DNA from: Bifidobacterium moraviense
GTDB taxonomy: Bacteria > Actinomycetota > Actinomycetes > Actinomycetales > Bifidobacteriaceae
DNA length: 64,000 bases
Direction: 5' to 3'
NCBI RefSeq assembly: GCF_012932365.1
Contig: NZ_JAAIIH010000001.1
Location: 248,001 to 312,000 of the forward strand
A program made the position numbers and the translations under genes. The notes under the pieces were generated by a model. That model was not told where the DNA came from and ran no database searches. It saw only the letters and a list, made by a program, of their open reading frames with translations. Positions 9,466 through 22,248 of the stretch are shown piece after piece (positions within the stretch are counted from its first letter, which is position 1; every line of letters starts with the position of its first letter).

Positions 9466-9909
9466 GTCCGAAATCATATGCTCCCGTACGATTTCGGACG
9501 CTGAAAGTGGGTGAGCGGCCGTTCTCGTATCGGACCGTACGATTTCGGCCTCTGAGGATCGGCGAGCGTCCGGAATCGTATGTGTGCGCACAGTTTCGGA
9601 CGCTGATGGCGGGCGGACGGCCGTTGTTGTATCGGTCTGCACGATTTCGGCCTCTGAGGATCGGCAGGCGTCCGGGAATATGCGGATCTGCACGATTTTG
9701 GACGCTGATGGCGGATGAGTGGCCGTTGTTGTATCGGACCGTACGATTTCGGCCTCTGAGGATCGGCAGGCGTCCGGAATCGTATGAGTGCGCACGGTTT
9801 CGGACGCTGTGCGCCATTGGACGTCCGGAAATATGCGGATCCGCACGATTTTGGACGCTGAAGGCGGGCGAGCGTCCGTTGTTGTACCGGTCTGTACGAT
9901 TTCGGACGC
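9466..9909. repeat. Hairpin repeat array 1 (nine units, about 51-bp period)
   Basis: Nine palindromic units starting at 9466, 9517, 9566, 9619, 9668, 9721, 9770, 9822 and 9872. Each runs roughly GCGTCCG(A/G)AATCGTAT ... RTACGATTTCGGACGC, separated by short spacers such as CTGAGGATCGGCGA. Units alternate between a 38-bp form ending GGACGC and a 34-bp form ending CGGCC, giving a higher-order repeat of about 102 bp. Arms vary in sequence while largely keeping complementarity. The array fills most of the gap between the aminotransferase and the AbiEi-like gene; the remaining sequence to 10110 shows nothing recognisable. Confidence 0.85.
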
Positions 9910-10110
9910 TGGGAAGCGGCGGGCGATCGTGTCCTGCGGCCTAGATGCGGATGATATCCACCCTCCTTCGACCACAGGCTGCGCGCTTATCAACGGCGTT
10001 ATCCACAATTCGTCCTGCGACATTCCCGAAATCGCCGTAACGGCGCCACATTCGACCACATCGCCCCGTTCGGCTGGCCCTGGGCGCGCTGGCCGGATAC
10101 GGTGCGAACC

Positions 10111-11076
10111 ATGCGTAGACATCCAAGAATCGAAGGCCTGCTCGACGAGGCGCAGCGCGATGAACGCTGCGCGACCGGGCGATCCGATGCCGACCGCAAG
10201 GCGCTGAACCGTCGTGTGGCTGCGGGCGAGCTGATCAATCCCTACCCCAATCTGTACATGCGCGTCGCATCATGGAACGATCTGACGGTCATGCGACGCG
10301 CCATGCATGTGGCCAAGGGGCTGGCCCTGCTGCATCCACGCTGGACGTTCGCGGGGCTCACCGCGGCGACCGTCCATGGATTCGATCATTCCACCTCGCT
10401 GCACGACGGCACCGTCGCCATCGCCAGCTCGCGCGCGTCGCGGCCGGGGGATTGCGGCAAGCTGAAGCGCATACGCATGGAGGATGTGCCGTCGGTCGTC
10501 GTTGCGGGGCTGTCGGTCACCGATCCCGTGCGCACGCTGCTGGACTGCGGCAGTGCGTTCGCCTTCGAGGAGGCTCTGGCAATATTCGATTCCGCCGTGC
10601 GGCAGGGGATTCGTATCGATGACGTGCTGGCTGCGGCCTGCCCTCGCGGCCGTGCGCTGCCGGGCGTGGACGTGGCGCGCATCGCCATGCTGTGCGACCA
10701 TGCTGACGGACTCAGCGACAACGGCGGTGAGTCCGCGCTTCGTGCGCTGATGATCTCCAATGGGTTTCTCAAGCCCCAATTGCAGCGTCGGTTCGAGAAC
10801 CCCGACAATCCGCTCGGTCCGTATCGCGCCGATTTCAGCTGGGATCTGCGCTCCGGGATCGTCGTAGGCGAATATGACGGCATGGCGAAGTATGCGATTC
10901 CGCAGAACGGGGATCGGTGCGCGATACAGACGGTCGTCCATGCCGAGCGCCGTCGGGAGGACCATCTGCGTGCGCAGGGCGTCGCCGCCATAGTGCGGTT
11001 CGAGTTCGAGGACATTCTGCGCCCCGGTCGACTTGTGCGGAAGCTCGTCGATGCCGGAGTCCCCAGATCGGGATGA
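10111..11076 (+). CDS. AbiEi-like antitoxin / Vsr-like endonuclease-domain protein
   Basis: About 321 residues from the ATG at 10111; a GTG at 10102 in the same frame is an alternative. The N-terminal half resembles the type IV toxin-antitoxin AbiEi family found widely in Actinobacteria: a short helical HTH-like segment with LNRRVAAGELINPYPNLYMR, then RWTFAGLTAATVHGF and TDPVRTLLDCG. The C-terminal part resembles the DUF559/Vsr-type nuclease fold: NGGESALRALMISNGF, YRADFSWDLRSGIVVGEYDG and a terminal VVRFEF-like strand (IVRFEFEDIL). Standalone, no cognate AbiEii toxin beside it. It is bracketed by hairpin arrays 1 and 2. Function is inferred from family resemblance only. Confidence 0.55.
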   Translation: MRRHPRIEGLLDEAQRDERCATGRSDADRKALNRRVAAGELINPYPNLYMRVASWNDLTVMRRAMHVAKGLALLHPRWTFAGLTAATVHGFDHSTSLHDGTVAIASSRASRPGDCGKLKRIRMEDVPSVVVAGLSVTDPVRTLLDCGSAFAFEEALAIFDSAVRQGIRIDDVLAAACPRGRALPGVDVARIAMLCDHADGLSDNGGESALRALMISNGFLKPQLQRRFENPDNPLGPYRADFSWDLRSGIVVGEYDGMAKYAIPQNGDRCAIQTVVHAERRREDHLRAQGVAAIVRFEFEDILRPGRLVRKLVDAGVPRSG

Positions 11077-11162
11077 GGCCGCTTCGTTGTCGGTTCGTTA
11101 TCTATCGGTACGTCGTCAGCACATGGGCGGAACGTGGGCGGTTGGTGTGTCCTACGCACTCG

Positions 11163-11505
11163 GCGTCCGAAGGCGTGTTGCTCCGTACGATTTCGGACGC
11201 TGAGGATCGGCGAGCGTCCGTTTTTGTATGGTCCGATACGATTTCGGACGCTTGGAAGCGGTAGGCGTCCGGAATCGTATGGGAGCGCATGATTTCGGAC
11301 GCTGAAGTTGGATGAGCGTCCGTTTTTGTATCAGCCCGTACGATTTTGGACGCTGAGGGGAGGTCAGTGTCCGTTTTTGTACGGGCCGGTACGATTTCGG
11401 ACGCTGGGAGGTGGTGGGCGTCCGAAATTGTGCGGGGCTGTACGATTTCGGACGCTGAGGATCGGCGAGCGTCCGTTTTTGTATGGGGCGATACGATTTC
11501 GGACG
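11163..11505. repeat. Hairpin repeat array 2 (seven units, exact 51-bp period)
   Basis: Seven 38-bp units begin at 11163, 11214, 11265, 11316, 11367, 11418 and 11469, exactly 51 bp apart, each followed by a 13-bp spacer. Consensus arms are GCGTCCGTTTTTGTAT and RTACGATTTCGGACGC. The best-paired copy (11418-11455) has arms GCGTCCGAAATTGTGC and GTACGATTTCGGACGC around a short loop. It belongs to the same family as array 1. It lies downstream of the AbiEi-like gene and downstream of the convergent TetR gene; the flanks 11077-11162 and 11506-11611 hold nothing recognisable. Confidence 0.9.
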
Positions 11506-11611
11506 GTTCGCCGGAGCCTGAGAACGAATCCCATGAGCGGCGAAGGCGGCGAAGGCAGGCGGCCGCGCGCGGTGCGGAGGGGGCGCCGGGCGGGCGAGCG
11601 CGCGCAATGCG

Positions 11612-12316
11612 TCACGCGCGGATGTCCTCCTTGCCTTCGACGAGCCTGAGGTTCAGGGTCAGGGACTCGATGCCGGCCATCCGCGTGGTGGTGGCCACCA
11701 TGCTCGCCATGAAGTCCACGGGTTCCCGCCGTCCGCGCTGGAACCACGCCTGCAGCACGTTGACGATGCCTCCGGCCAGATAGGCGAACTGGTAGGTGCG
11801 CACGGTCTCGACGGCGCTGCGGTTGTGGGCGGGGGCGGCGCCGAGGCTGCGGTCGTGCTGCTCCGCGGCGGCGATGGGATCGACGAGTCGGACGAGCTGC
11901 CGTTCGACCGCGGCGATGAGGTCGGCGTACAGCGCGTCGCCCTGATTGCCGACGAGCAGGGAGAACAGATGCTCGTGCGCGTCGGCGAACTCGAAGATCT
12001 CGCGGATGAGCGGCCGGTATTCGGCCTGCGAGATCTCCTCGCCGTGCCGGGCGATGATGTCGCCCAGCGTGTCGATGAGCTCGGCCTTGATCTGCTCGAA
12101 CATGTCGTAGATGTCCGTGTAGTGCGCGTAGAAGGTGGCGCGGTTCACGTCTGCGAGCTCGGTGAGTTCGGTGACGCTGATCTTGTTGAGCGGCTTGCGT
12201 TCCAGCAGCTTGAGCATCGCTTCCTGCAGCATGGCCCGCGTGCGGCGGGCGCGGCGGTCGAGCGGCTTCGACGGCTTGGCTTCCGTAGCGGTTTTGGCGA
12301 CTATTGCATCGGACAT
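11612..12316 (-). CDS. TetR/AcrR-family transcriptional regulator
   Basis: 234 residues. The N-terminal DNA-binding domain (about residues 22-70) reads RRARRTRAMLQEAMLKLL, then ISVTELTELADVNRATFYAHY, a textbook TetR helix-turn-helix. The rest is the variable helical ligand-binding domain. It is divergent from the ABC exporter operon that starts at 12515 with a 198-bp intergenic region, so it probably represses that exporter and its own gene, responding to an exported compound. The pairing is inferred from context. Confidence 0.85.
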   Translation of the reverse strand: MSDAIVAKTATEAKPSKPLDRRARRTRAMLQEAMLKLLERKPLNKISVTELTELADVNRATFYAHYTDIYDMFEQIKAELIDTLGDIIARHGEEISQAEYRPLIREIFEFADAHEHLFSLLVGNQGDALYADLIAAVERQLVRLVDPIAAAEQHDRSLGAAPAHNRSAVETVRTYQFAYLAGGIVNVLQAWFQRGRREPVDFMASMVATTTRMAGIESLTLNLRLVEGKEDIRA

Positions 12317-12404
12317 GGTGCGGTATCCCTCACTTTCGGCTCGTTGTGTCGGCTATCCGTCGGAATGCCTGCGGATTGGTCGTTGCGCGACCCCCGATCG
12401 TTTG

Positions 12405-12440
12405 CCATCATGATAGCGCATAAACGACACATGTTGTCAA
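12405..12440 (-). promoter_or_regulatory. Candidate promoter/operator in the tetR-exporter divergent region
   Basis: On the minus strand TTGACA (12440-12435) and TATCAT (12415-12410) resemble -35 and -10 boxes with a longish 19-bp spacer, directed towards the TetR gene. The spacer starts with ACATGTGTC, giving an imperfect palindrome (GACACATGTTGTC on the plus strand) that could be the repressor site. Confidence 0.35.
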
Positions 12441-12514
12441 ACGTATATCTGTTGAATAACGATCGGATGTCGGCAATTCATGGCCGGCGGCAGGAAACAG
12501 GGAAGGAGCGCGGC

Positions 12515-13216
12515 ATGGCCTACATCGAAATGGCCCACAGCTTCAAGCGCTATCACATGGGAAGCAGCACCATCGTCGCCAACAACGACGTGAGCTTCGG
12601 CATCGAGAAGGGCGAGCTCGCCATCATCCTCGGCTCGTCCGGCGCCGGCAAATCCACGGTGCTCAACATCCTGGGCGGCATGGACACCAACTCCGAGGGG
12701 CAGGTCATCATCGACGGGAAGGACATCTCCGACTACACGCCCCGCCAGCTCACCGACTACCGCCGCCGCGACATCGGCTTCGTGTTCCAGTTCTACAACC
12801 TCGTCGCCAACCTCACCGCCAAGGAGAACGTGGAGCTCGCCTCCGAGATCGTGCCCGACGCGCAGGATCCGGTGCAGGTCCTGACCGACGTGGGGCTCGC
12901 CGACCGCATCGACAGCTTCCCGGCGCAGCTGTCCGGCGGCGAGCAGCAGCGCGTCGCCATCGCCCGCGCCGTGGCCAAGAACCCCAAGATCCTCCTGTGC
13001 GACGAACCCACCGGCGCGCTCGACTACAACACCGGCAAGCAGGTGCTGCAGATCCTGCAGGACCAGAGCCGCGCCAAGGGCGCCACCGTGGTCATCGTCA
13101 CGCACAACTCCGCCATCGCGCCCATCGCCGACCGCGTGATCCACATGCACGACGCCCGCGTCAAGGCCATCGAGGTCAACGAGCATCCGATGGACATCAA
13201 GGAACTGGAATGGTGA
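12515..13216 (+). CDS. ABC transporter ATP-binding protein (MacB/LolD-like)
   Basis: 233 residues from the ATG preceded by GGAAGGAG. It powers the permease encoded immediately downstream. Walker A GSSGAGKS at residues 40-47, Q-loop [16 protein letters not shown] signature [12 protein letters not shown] near 143, Walker [13 protein letters not shown] near 163-174, and the H-loop His in VIVTHN. The sequence has the typical look of MacB/LolD-type ATPases that pair with FtsX-like permeases. The permease ATG at 13210 overlaps its last 7 bp, so the two are translationally coupled. Confidence 0.9.
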   Translation: MAYIEMAHSFKRYHMGSSTIVANNDVSFGIEKGELAIILGSSGAGKSTVLNILGGMDTNSEGQVIIDGKDISDYTPRQLTDYRRRDIGFVFQFYNLVANLTAKENVELASEIVPDAQDPVQVLTDVGLADRIDSFPAQLSGGEQQRVAIARAVAKNPKILLCDEPTGALDYNTGKQVLQILQDQSRAKGATVVIVTHNSAIAPIADRVIHMHDARVKAIEVNEHPMDIKELEW

Positions 13217-16200
13217 GGCCCATGACAGTGCACAGCCGCCGAACCGATCGTCGAAGCGATCGTCGAACCGACCGCCGTGGACGTACGGACGTACGTACCA
13301 GACCATTCGCCATCCGCAAGCGCACGCTGTGGAAGGACATCCGCGTCACCCTCGCCAAATCCAAGGGACGATTCGCCTCCATCGTGAGCCTCATGGCCCT
13401 CGGATCGTTCGCCCTCGTCGGCCTGTTCGCCACCGCGCCGGACATGCAGTCCACCGGCCGCGCGTTCTACGCCGAGCACAACCTCGCCGACGTGACCATC
13501 GTGAGCGACTACGGGCTCACCGACGACGACGAGACGATCGTGCGCGAAACCCCGGGCGTGAAGGACGCCGAATTCGGCTACTTCAAGGACGTGACGATCG
13601 CCAACAGCGACCACAGCCTGCGCATCCACTCGCTGCCCGAAACCGTCTCCACCTACGAAGTCGTCGAAGGCAGGCTGCCCCAGACGGACGGCGAAATCGC
13701 CCTCGACTCCGCAGAACGCAGCAAGTACGCCGTCGACAGCACCATCGCCGTGACCGAACTGCCCGACATCGCCGGCGACACCGTGCTCACGCGCGGCACG
13801 TTCGCCGTGGTCGGTTTCGTCAACGCGAGCGACGCCGTCTCCAACCTCAACATGGGTCAGTCCACCGCAGGCACCGGAGAGCTCGACGGATACGCGGTCG
13901 TGCCCGCCTCCTCCTTCGACTCCGACGTCAGGATGATCGGCCGCGTCACCTTCGACGACACCGCCGGGCTCGACTACTGGGACGCCGCCTACCGCGACCG
14001 CGTGCAGGAGCACAAGGAGACGCTCGAACGCCGGCTCGCGAACCAGCCCGAAGCCCGCCGCGCATCCATCCAGACCGACCGGCGCGAGCAGATCGACAAG
14101 GCGCGCCAGCAGGTCAACGACGCCAAGCAGCAGCTCGCAGACGCGCAGACCCAGCTCGACCAGGCCAAGGCGCAGATCGAGAACGGCAAGGACCAGATGA
14201 CCGCCGGCGAACTCGAAGCCGTGGACCAGGCGTCCTCCGCGCTCGCCCAGCTGTCCAGCGGCACCGCGCAGATCGCCGCCGCAGGCACCGCCATCGACGG
14301 CGCGCAGACCAAGCTCGCCGCCGGCGCTCAGACCCTCGCGCACGGCCAGAACCAGCTCGCCGAAGCATCCGACCAGCTCAAGGACGCCCGCACGCAGCTC
14401 GATCAGGCCCGCGCGGTCCTCACCGCCGTCAAGCCCATCCTCGACCAGACCGGCCGCCTCCTCGACGCATGGAACGCCACCGGACTGACCGGCAGCCTGT
14501 ACGACACCGTCTCCGGCCGCTACGGCGAAGTGGTCACGGCATACAACGACGCCGTGGCGCAGTACAACCAGAGCCTCGCCGCCTACTACGAGGGGCTGGC
14601 ACACTACCGCGACGCCGCCGCGCAGCTCGACCAAGGCAGCGAAGAGTACCAGAGGAACGCCGCCGCGCTCGCCGACGCCTCGAACCAGCTCGCCGCCAAG
14701 CAGCGGGAGCTCGGGCAGGCCGCATCCAGCGCCGCATCCTCCACAGGATCCGCCGCATCCGGCGCGCGGCAGCTCATCCAAGGCCAGCGCGACCTCGAGA
14801 AGGCCGAGGAGGAGTACAACGCCAAGCTCAAGGAATTCAACGACGCCAAGCCCGAGGCGGAGCGGAAGATCGCCGACGCGGAGCATGAGATCGAACTGGC
14901 CAGCGAGAAGGTGGACACGCTGGAAGTGCCGGCGTACTCGATCGACGGCCGGCGCGAAGGCCTCACCTCCGTGGGCTACCGCGTCTACGAGATCATCGCG
15001 ACCATCGTGCAGAAGCTTGCCATGATCTTCCCGATCTTCCTGTACCTCGTGGCCGCGCTCGTCACGTTCACCACCATGGGCCGCATGGTCGACGAGGAGC
15101 GCGGCAACTCCGGCACCCTCAAGGCGCTGGGATACGACGACCGCGACATCCTCAAGAAGTTCACGGTCTACGGGTTCGCGGCCTCCACGCTCGGCACCGT
15201 GATCGGAGTCGCGGCCGGGCACACGATCCTGCCGCTCATCGTGTACCACGCCTACGACTCCGGATTCACCATGCCGCGCATCGCGCTGGAGTTCCACCCG
15301 GCCATTGCCGCCGTCTCGTTCGTGCTGGCATGGCTGAGCGCCGTCGTGCCCGCATGGCTCGTGGCCGCCCGCGAACTCAGGGAGAAGCCCGCCGCGCTGC
15401 TGCTGCCCAAGCCGCCCGCCAAGGGCTCCAAGATCCTCCTCGAACGCGTCACACCGCTGTGGAGCCGTCTGAGCTTCACCCGCAAGGTGACGGCCCGCAA
15501 CCTGTTCCGCTACAAGTCGCGCGGGCTCATGACCATCATTGGCGTGGCCGGCGCGGTGGCGCTGCTCACCGCGGGACTCGGCGTTCAGGCGTCCATCGGG
15601 CAGATCCAGGAGCGGCAGTTCGGCGAGGTGATCCACTACGACCTCATCGTGGCGGAGAAATCCGACAACAACGCCGAGCAGCGCGATCAAGTGGCCAAGG
15701 CCGTGCGCGCCGCCGACGACACCGCGAACGGCGGCAGCGCTGCGAGCGACGGCGACAACGGCGGCAACGACGCGGTGCGCGCATCCATGCCCATCCGCTA
15801 CGAGGAGCTCACCAAGACCGCCGGCAAGCAGGGAGACAAGCAGTCCATCACGCTCATCGTCACCGACGACGCGTACAACTTCGGCGACTACATCACCCTG
15901 CGCGACCGCGCCACGCACAGGCCGCAGGTGCTCACCGACCGCGGCGCCGTCATCTCGGAGCGCATGGCCGCCATGCTCGGCGCGAAGCCGGGCGACACCA
16001 TCGCCGTGACCGACCCGGACGGCGTTCAGCGCGAGGTGCGCGTCGACGGCGTGACCGAAATGTACATCGGCCACTTCATGGTCATGACCTCCGGCGGCTA
16101 CGAGCGCACGTTCGGCAGGGATTACCAGTCCAACGCGTACATGGTCCGCCTCGTCGATCCGTCCGCGAACAACGCCAACCGTCAGGGCGCGGCGCTCATG

Positions 16201-16674
16201 GCCGTGGACGGGGTGCGCGGCGTGGTGCAGAACACCACCGAGAAGAACCAGGTGGCCACCATCGTCGACTCGCTCGACCAGATCATGGAAGTGCTCATCC
16301 TCGTGGCCGTGCTGCTGGCGGTGGTGATCCTCTACAACCTCACCAACCTCAACGTCTCCGAACGCATCAGGGAGCTGTCCACCATCAAGGTGCTCGGCTT
16401 CCACTCGAACGAGACCGCCATGTACATCTACCGCGAAACCATCGTGCTCTCCGCGCTGGGCATCCTCGCCGGCTACGGGTTCGGCGCGGGGCTCCACCGC
16501 TACATCATCGCCGAGGTGCCGCCCGACGAGGTGATGTTCGACCCGGCGCTGGCATGGCCCTCGTTCGCCCTGCCGCTCGCGGTGGTGGCCGCAGTGCTCG
16601 CCGCGCTCGGCTGGGTGGTGTACCGCAGGCTCCGCGACGTGGACATGCTCGCCGCCCTCAAGTCGGTGGAATAG
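13210..16674 (+). CDS. FtsX-like ABC permease with large extracytoplasmic coiled-coil domain
   Basis: About 1154 residues from the ATG at 13210 (AAGGA 6 nt upstream); another in-frame ATG at 13222 is possible. An Arg/Asp-rich cytoplasmic head with RTDRR-type repeats precedes the first TM helix (about residues 60-80). A MacB-PCD-like domain follows, then a long Gln/Ala-rich heptad coiled coil (nt 14090-14930; QQVNDAKQQLADAQTQLDQ). Next come two FtsX domains with TM triplets (nt 15000-15370 and 16280-16660) separated by a second extracytoplasmic domain. It forms the membrane part of the exporter with the ATPase at 12515. Substrate unknown; a drug, peptide or lipid is possible. Confidence 0.8.
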   Translation: MVRPMTVHSRRTDRRSDRRTDRRGRTDVRTRPFAIRKRTLWKDIRVTLAKSKGRFASIVSLMALGSFALVGLFATAPDMQSTGRAFYAEHNLADVTIVSDYGLTDDDETIVRETPGVKDAEFGYFKDVTIANSDHSLRIHSLPETVSTYEVVEGRLPQTDGEIALDSAERSKYAVDSTIAVTELPDIAGDTVLTRGTFAVVGFVNASDAVSNLNMGQSTAGTGELDGYAVVPASSFDSDVRMIGRVTFDDTAGLDYWDAAYRDRVQEHKETLERRLANQPEARRASIQTDRREQIDKARQQVNDAKQQLADAQTQLDQAKAQIENGKDQMTAGELEAVDQASSALAQLSSGTAQIAAAGTAIDGAQTKLAAGAQTLAHGQNQLAEASDQLKDARTQLDQARAVLTAVKPILDQTGRLLDAWNATGLTGSLYDTVSGRYGEVVTAYNDAVAQYNQSLAAYYEGLAHYRDAAAQLDQGSEEYQRNAAALADASNQLAAKQRELGQAASSAASSTGSAASGARQLIQGQRDLEKAEEEYNAKLKEFNDAKPEAERKIADAEHEIELASEKVDTLEVPAYSIDGRREGLTSVGYRVYEIIATIVQKLAMIFPIFLYLVAALVTFTTMGRMVDEERGNSGTLKALGYDDRDILKKFTVYGFAASTLGTVIGVAAGHTILPLIVYHAYDSGFTMPRIALEFHPAIAAVSFVLAWLSAVVPAWLVAARELREKPAALLLPKPPAKGSKILLERVTPLWSRLSFTRKVTARNLFRYKSRGLMTIIGVAGAVALLTAGLGVQASIGQIQERQFGEVIHYDLIVAEKSDNNAEQRDQVAKAVRAADDTANGGSAASDGDNGGNDAVRASMPIRYEELTKTAGKQGDKQSITLIVTDDAYNFGDYITLRDRATHRPQVLTDRGAVISERMAAMLGAKPGDTIAVTDPDGVQREVRVDGVTEMYIGHFMVMTSGGYERTFGRDYQSNAYMVRLVDPSANNANRQGAALMAVDGVRGVVQNTTEKNQVATIVDSLDQIMEVLILVAVLLAVVILYNLTNLNVSERIRELSTIKVLGFHSNETAMYIYRETIVLSALGILAGYGFGAGLHRYIIAEVPPDEVMFDPALAWPSFALPLAVVAAVLAALGWVVYRRLRDVDMLAALKSVE

Positions 16675-16812
16675 CGGACGCAGCGCGGGGGAGCGGACAA
16701 GGCCGCGGGAGAGCGTGCGGGAGAGCGTGCAGCGGAGCGTGAGAAGAGGCGCCGCGAGGAGCGCTGGCACATTCGGCTGCTGCGCGATCTCTTCCCGCGC
16801 AGACGCGTCAGC

Positions 16813-17229
16813 GTGCCGGTGCCCGTTCCGCCGCGCGAGGCCATGCCGAGGATCGCCGCAGCCGCAGCCGAGGCGGCCTCCGTCCGATTCGCACCCGACC
16901 CCGGCGACGATCCGACGCTCACCGCCCGCTACGCCGTGCGGATCGACTCGCCGGTCGGCGCGATCGCCGTTCCCGTCATCATCTGCTATGACGATGCGAC
17001 GCGCGCCACGTTCCACGGCAAGGCCAAGGTGATGGGACGTGTCTCGCGGTTCGACGGCCGCCGCGACGGCGCGCTGCATGCATTCGGCGTTTCGGTGCGA
17101 CTGCCCTTCGGCGTGCTGGACGTGCGCCTTGAGGCATCGGTCGCCGCGGACGGGAGCGTGACTGGCCATGCCATCGCGCCGAACCGCAGGCCGATGGTCC
17201 TGACCGGCCGCCGCACGGATGCCTGCTGA
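16813..17229 (+). CDS. Hypothetical protein in the same frame as, and just after, the FtsX permease
   Basis: 138 residues from a GTG at 16813, no recognisable family. The C-terminal 110 residues look like a beta-rich soluble domain (VGAIAVPVIICYDDATRATF, GKAKVMGRVSRFDG). The same frame is open right back to the permease stop (TAG 16672-16674), and the stretch 16741-16812 reads EKRRREERWHIRLLRDLFPR, a plausible helix with no ATG/GTG/TTG start. Thus the real start may be a rare codon, or the piece may once have been a C-terminal part of the permease. Existence as an expressed gene is uncertain. Confidence 0.45.
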   Translation: MPVPVPPREAMPRIAAAAAEAASVRFAPDPGDDPTLTARYAVRIDSPVGAIAVPVIICYDDATRATFHGKAKVMGRVSRFDGRRDGALHAFGVSVRLPFGVLDVRLEASVAADGSVTGHAIAPNRRPMVLTGRRTDAC

Positions 17230-17316
17230 GACGGGGACTCCGGCGACTTGATTTTCCGGGCGTGGCTCGCGCGATGAGGCCCACTGGTGCTGCCCGCGCA
17301 CTGAATTGACGGGCCG

Positions 17317-17400
17317 AAATGGACGAAATCCGGAATTCCAAGCGCCAAACGGACGGGAATGCGGGGGTTTGGCGCTTGGAATTCCGGATTTCGTCCATTT
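17317..17400. repeat. Perfect 34-bp inverted repeat with 16-nt loop
   Basis: Arms 17317-17350 and 17367-17400 are exact reverse complements over 34 bp (left begins AAATGGACGAAATCCGGAAT, right ends GGATTTCGTCCATTT). The loop is ggacgggaatgcgggg. It lies in the 449-bp gap between 17230 and gltB. The rest of that gap contains AT-richer sequence from 17525 with TTGACT (17531), TTGACA (17573) and TATATG (17552) as weak promoter-like strings for gltB, none convincingly spaced. The palindrome could be a strong terminator/attenuator or a small mobile palindromic element. Confidence 0.9.
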
Positions 17401-17678
17401 GCGCCCGTGATTTCGTGTTCTCGATCGAGGACGCCGTCGGTGGTGCGACGATGCGACGATGCGGCGATTGCGCGTGAGGGAGGCACGGGGAGGCAGGAAA
17501 CGCCGGGGGAGCGCGATGGCGGCAAGGGTATTGACTTTTCCGTTCAGCCGTTATATGGACGCCGAAACGTGTTTGACATACCCGGGTTGTACGCTGACTA
17601 GCGCATTATCCAAAGAACCGCAGATTGTCAAGACCGTTTCTTGACCAATCCGCCAAAACGAGCATTAAGGTGGTTTCG

Positions 17679-22247
<4,569 letters not shown>

Positions 22248-22248
22248 C

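Noticed and set aside
10111..11076. Annotation as CTP synthase, a label I recall being given to similar bifidobacterial proteins
   Set aside because: No glutaminase or synthetase motifs; the sequence fits AbiEi-like plus nuclease-like domains.
9466..11505. CRISPR arrays suggested by regular repeats
   Set aside because: The repeats are imperfect palindromes with 13-bp spacers, no unique 30-40 bp spacers, and no cas genes nearby.
13024..17301. Very long minus-strand open frame opposite the ABC permease
   Set aside because: Composition (His/Gly/Val/Asp/Glu-rich, no domain) is that of an antisense frame of high-GC coding DNA; the plus-strand genes have clear motifs.
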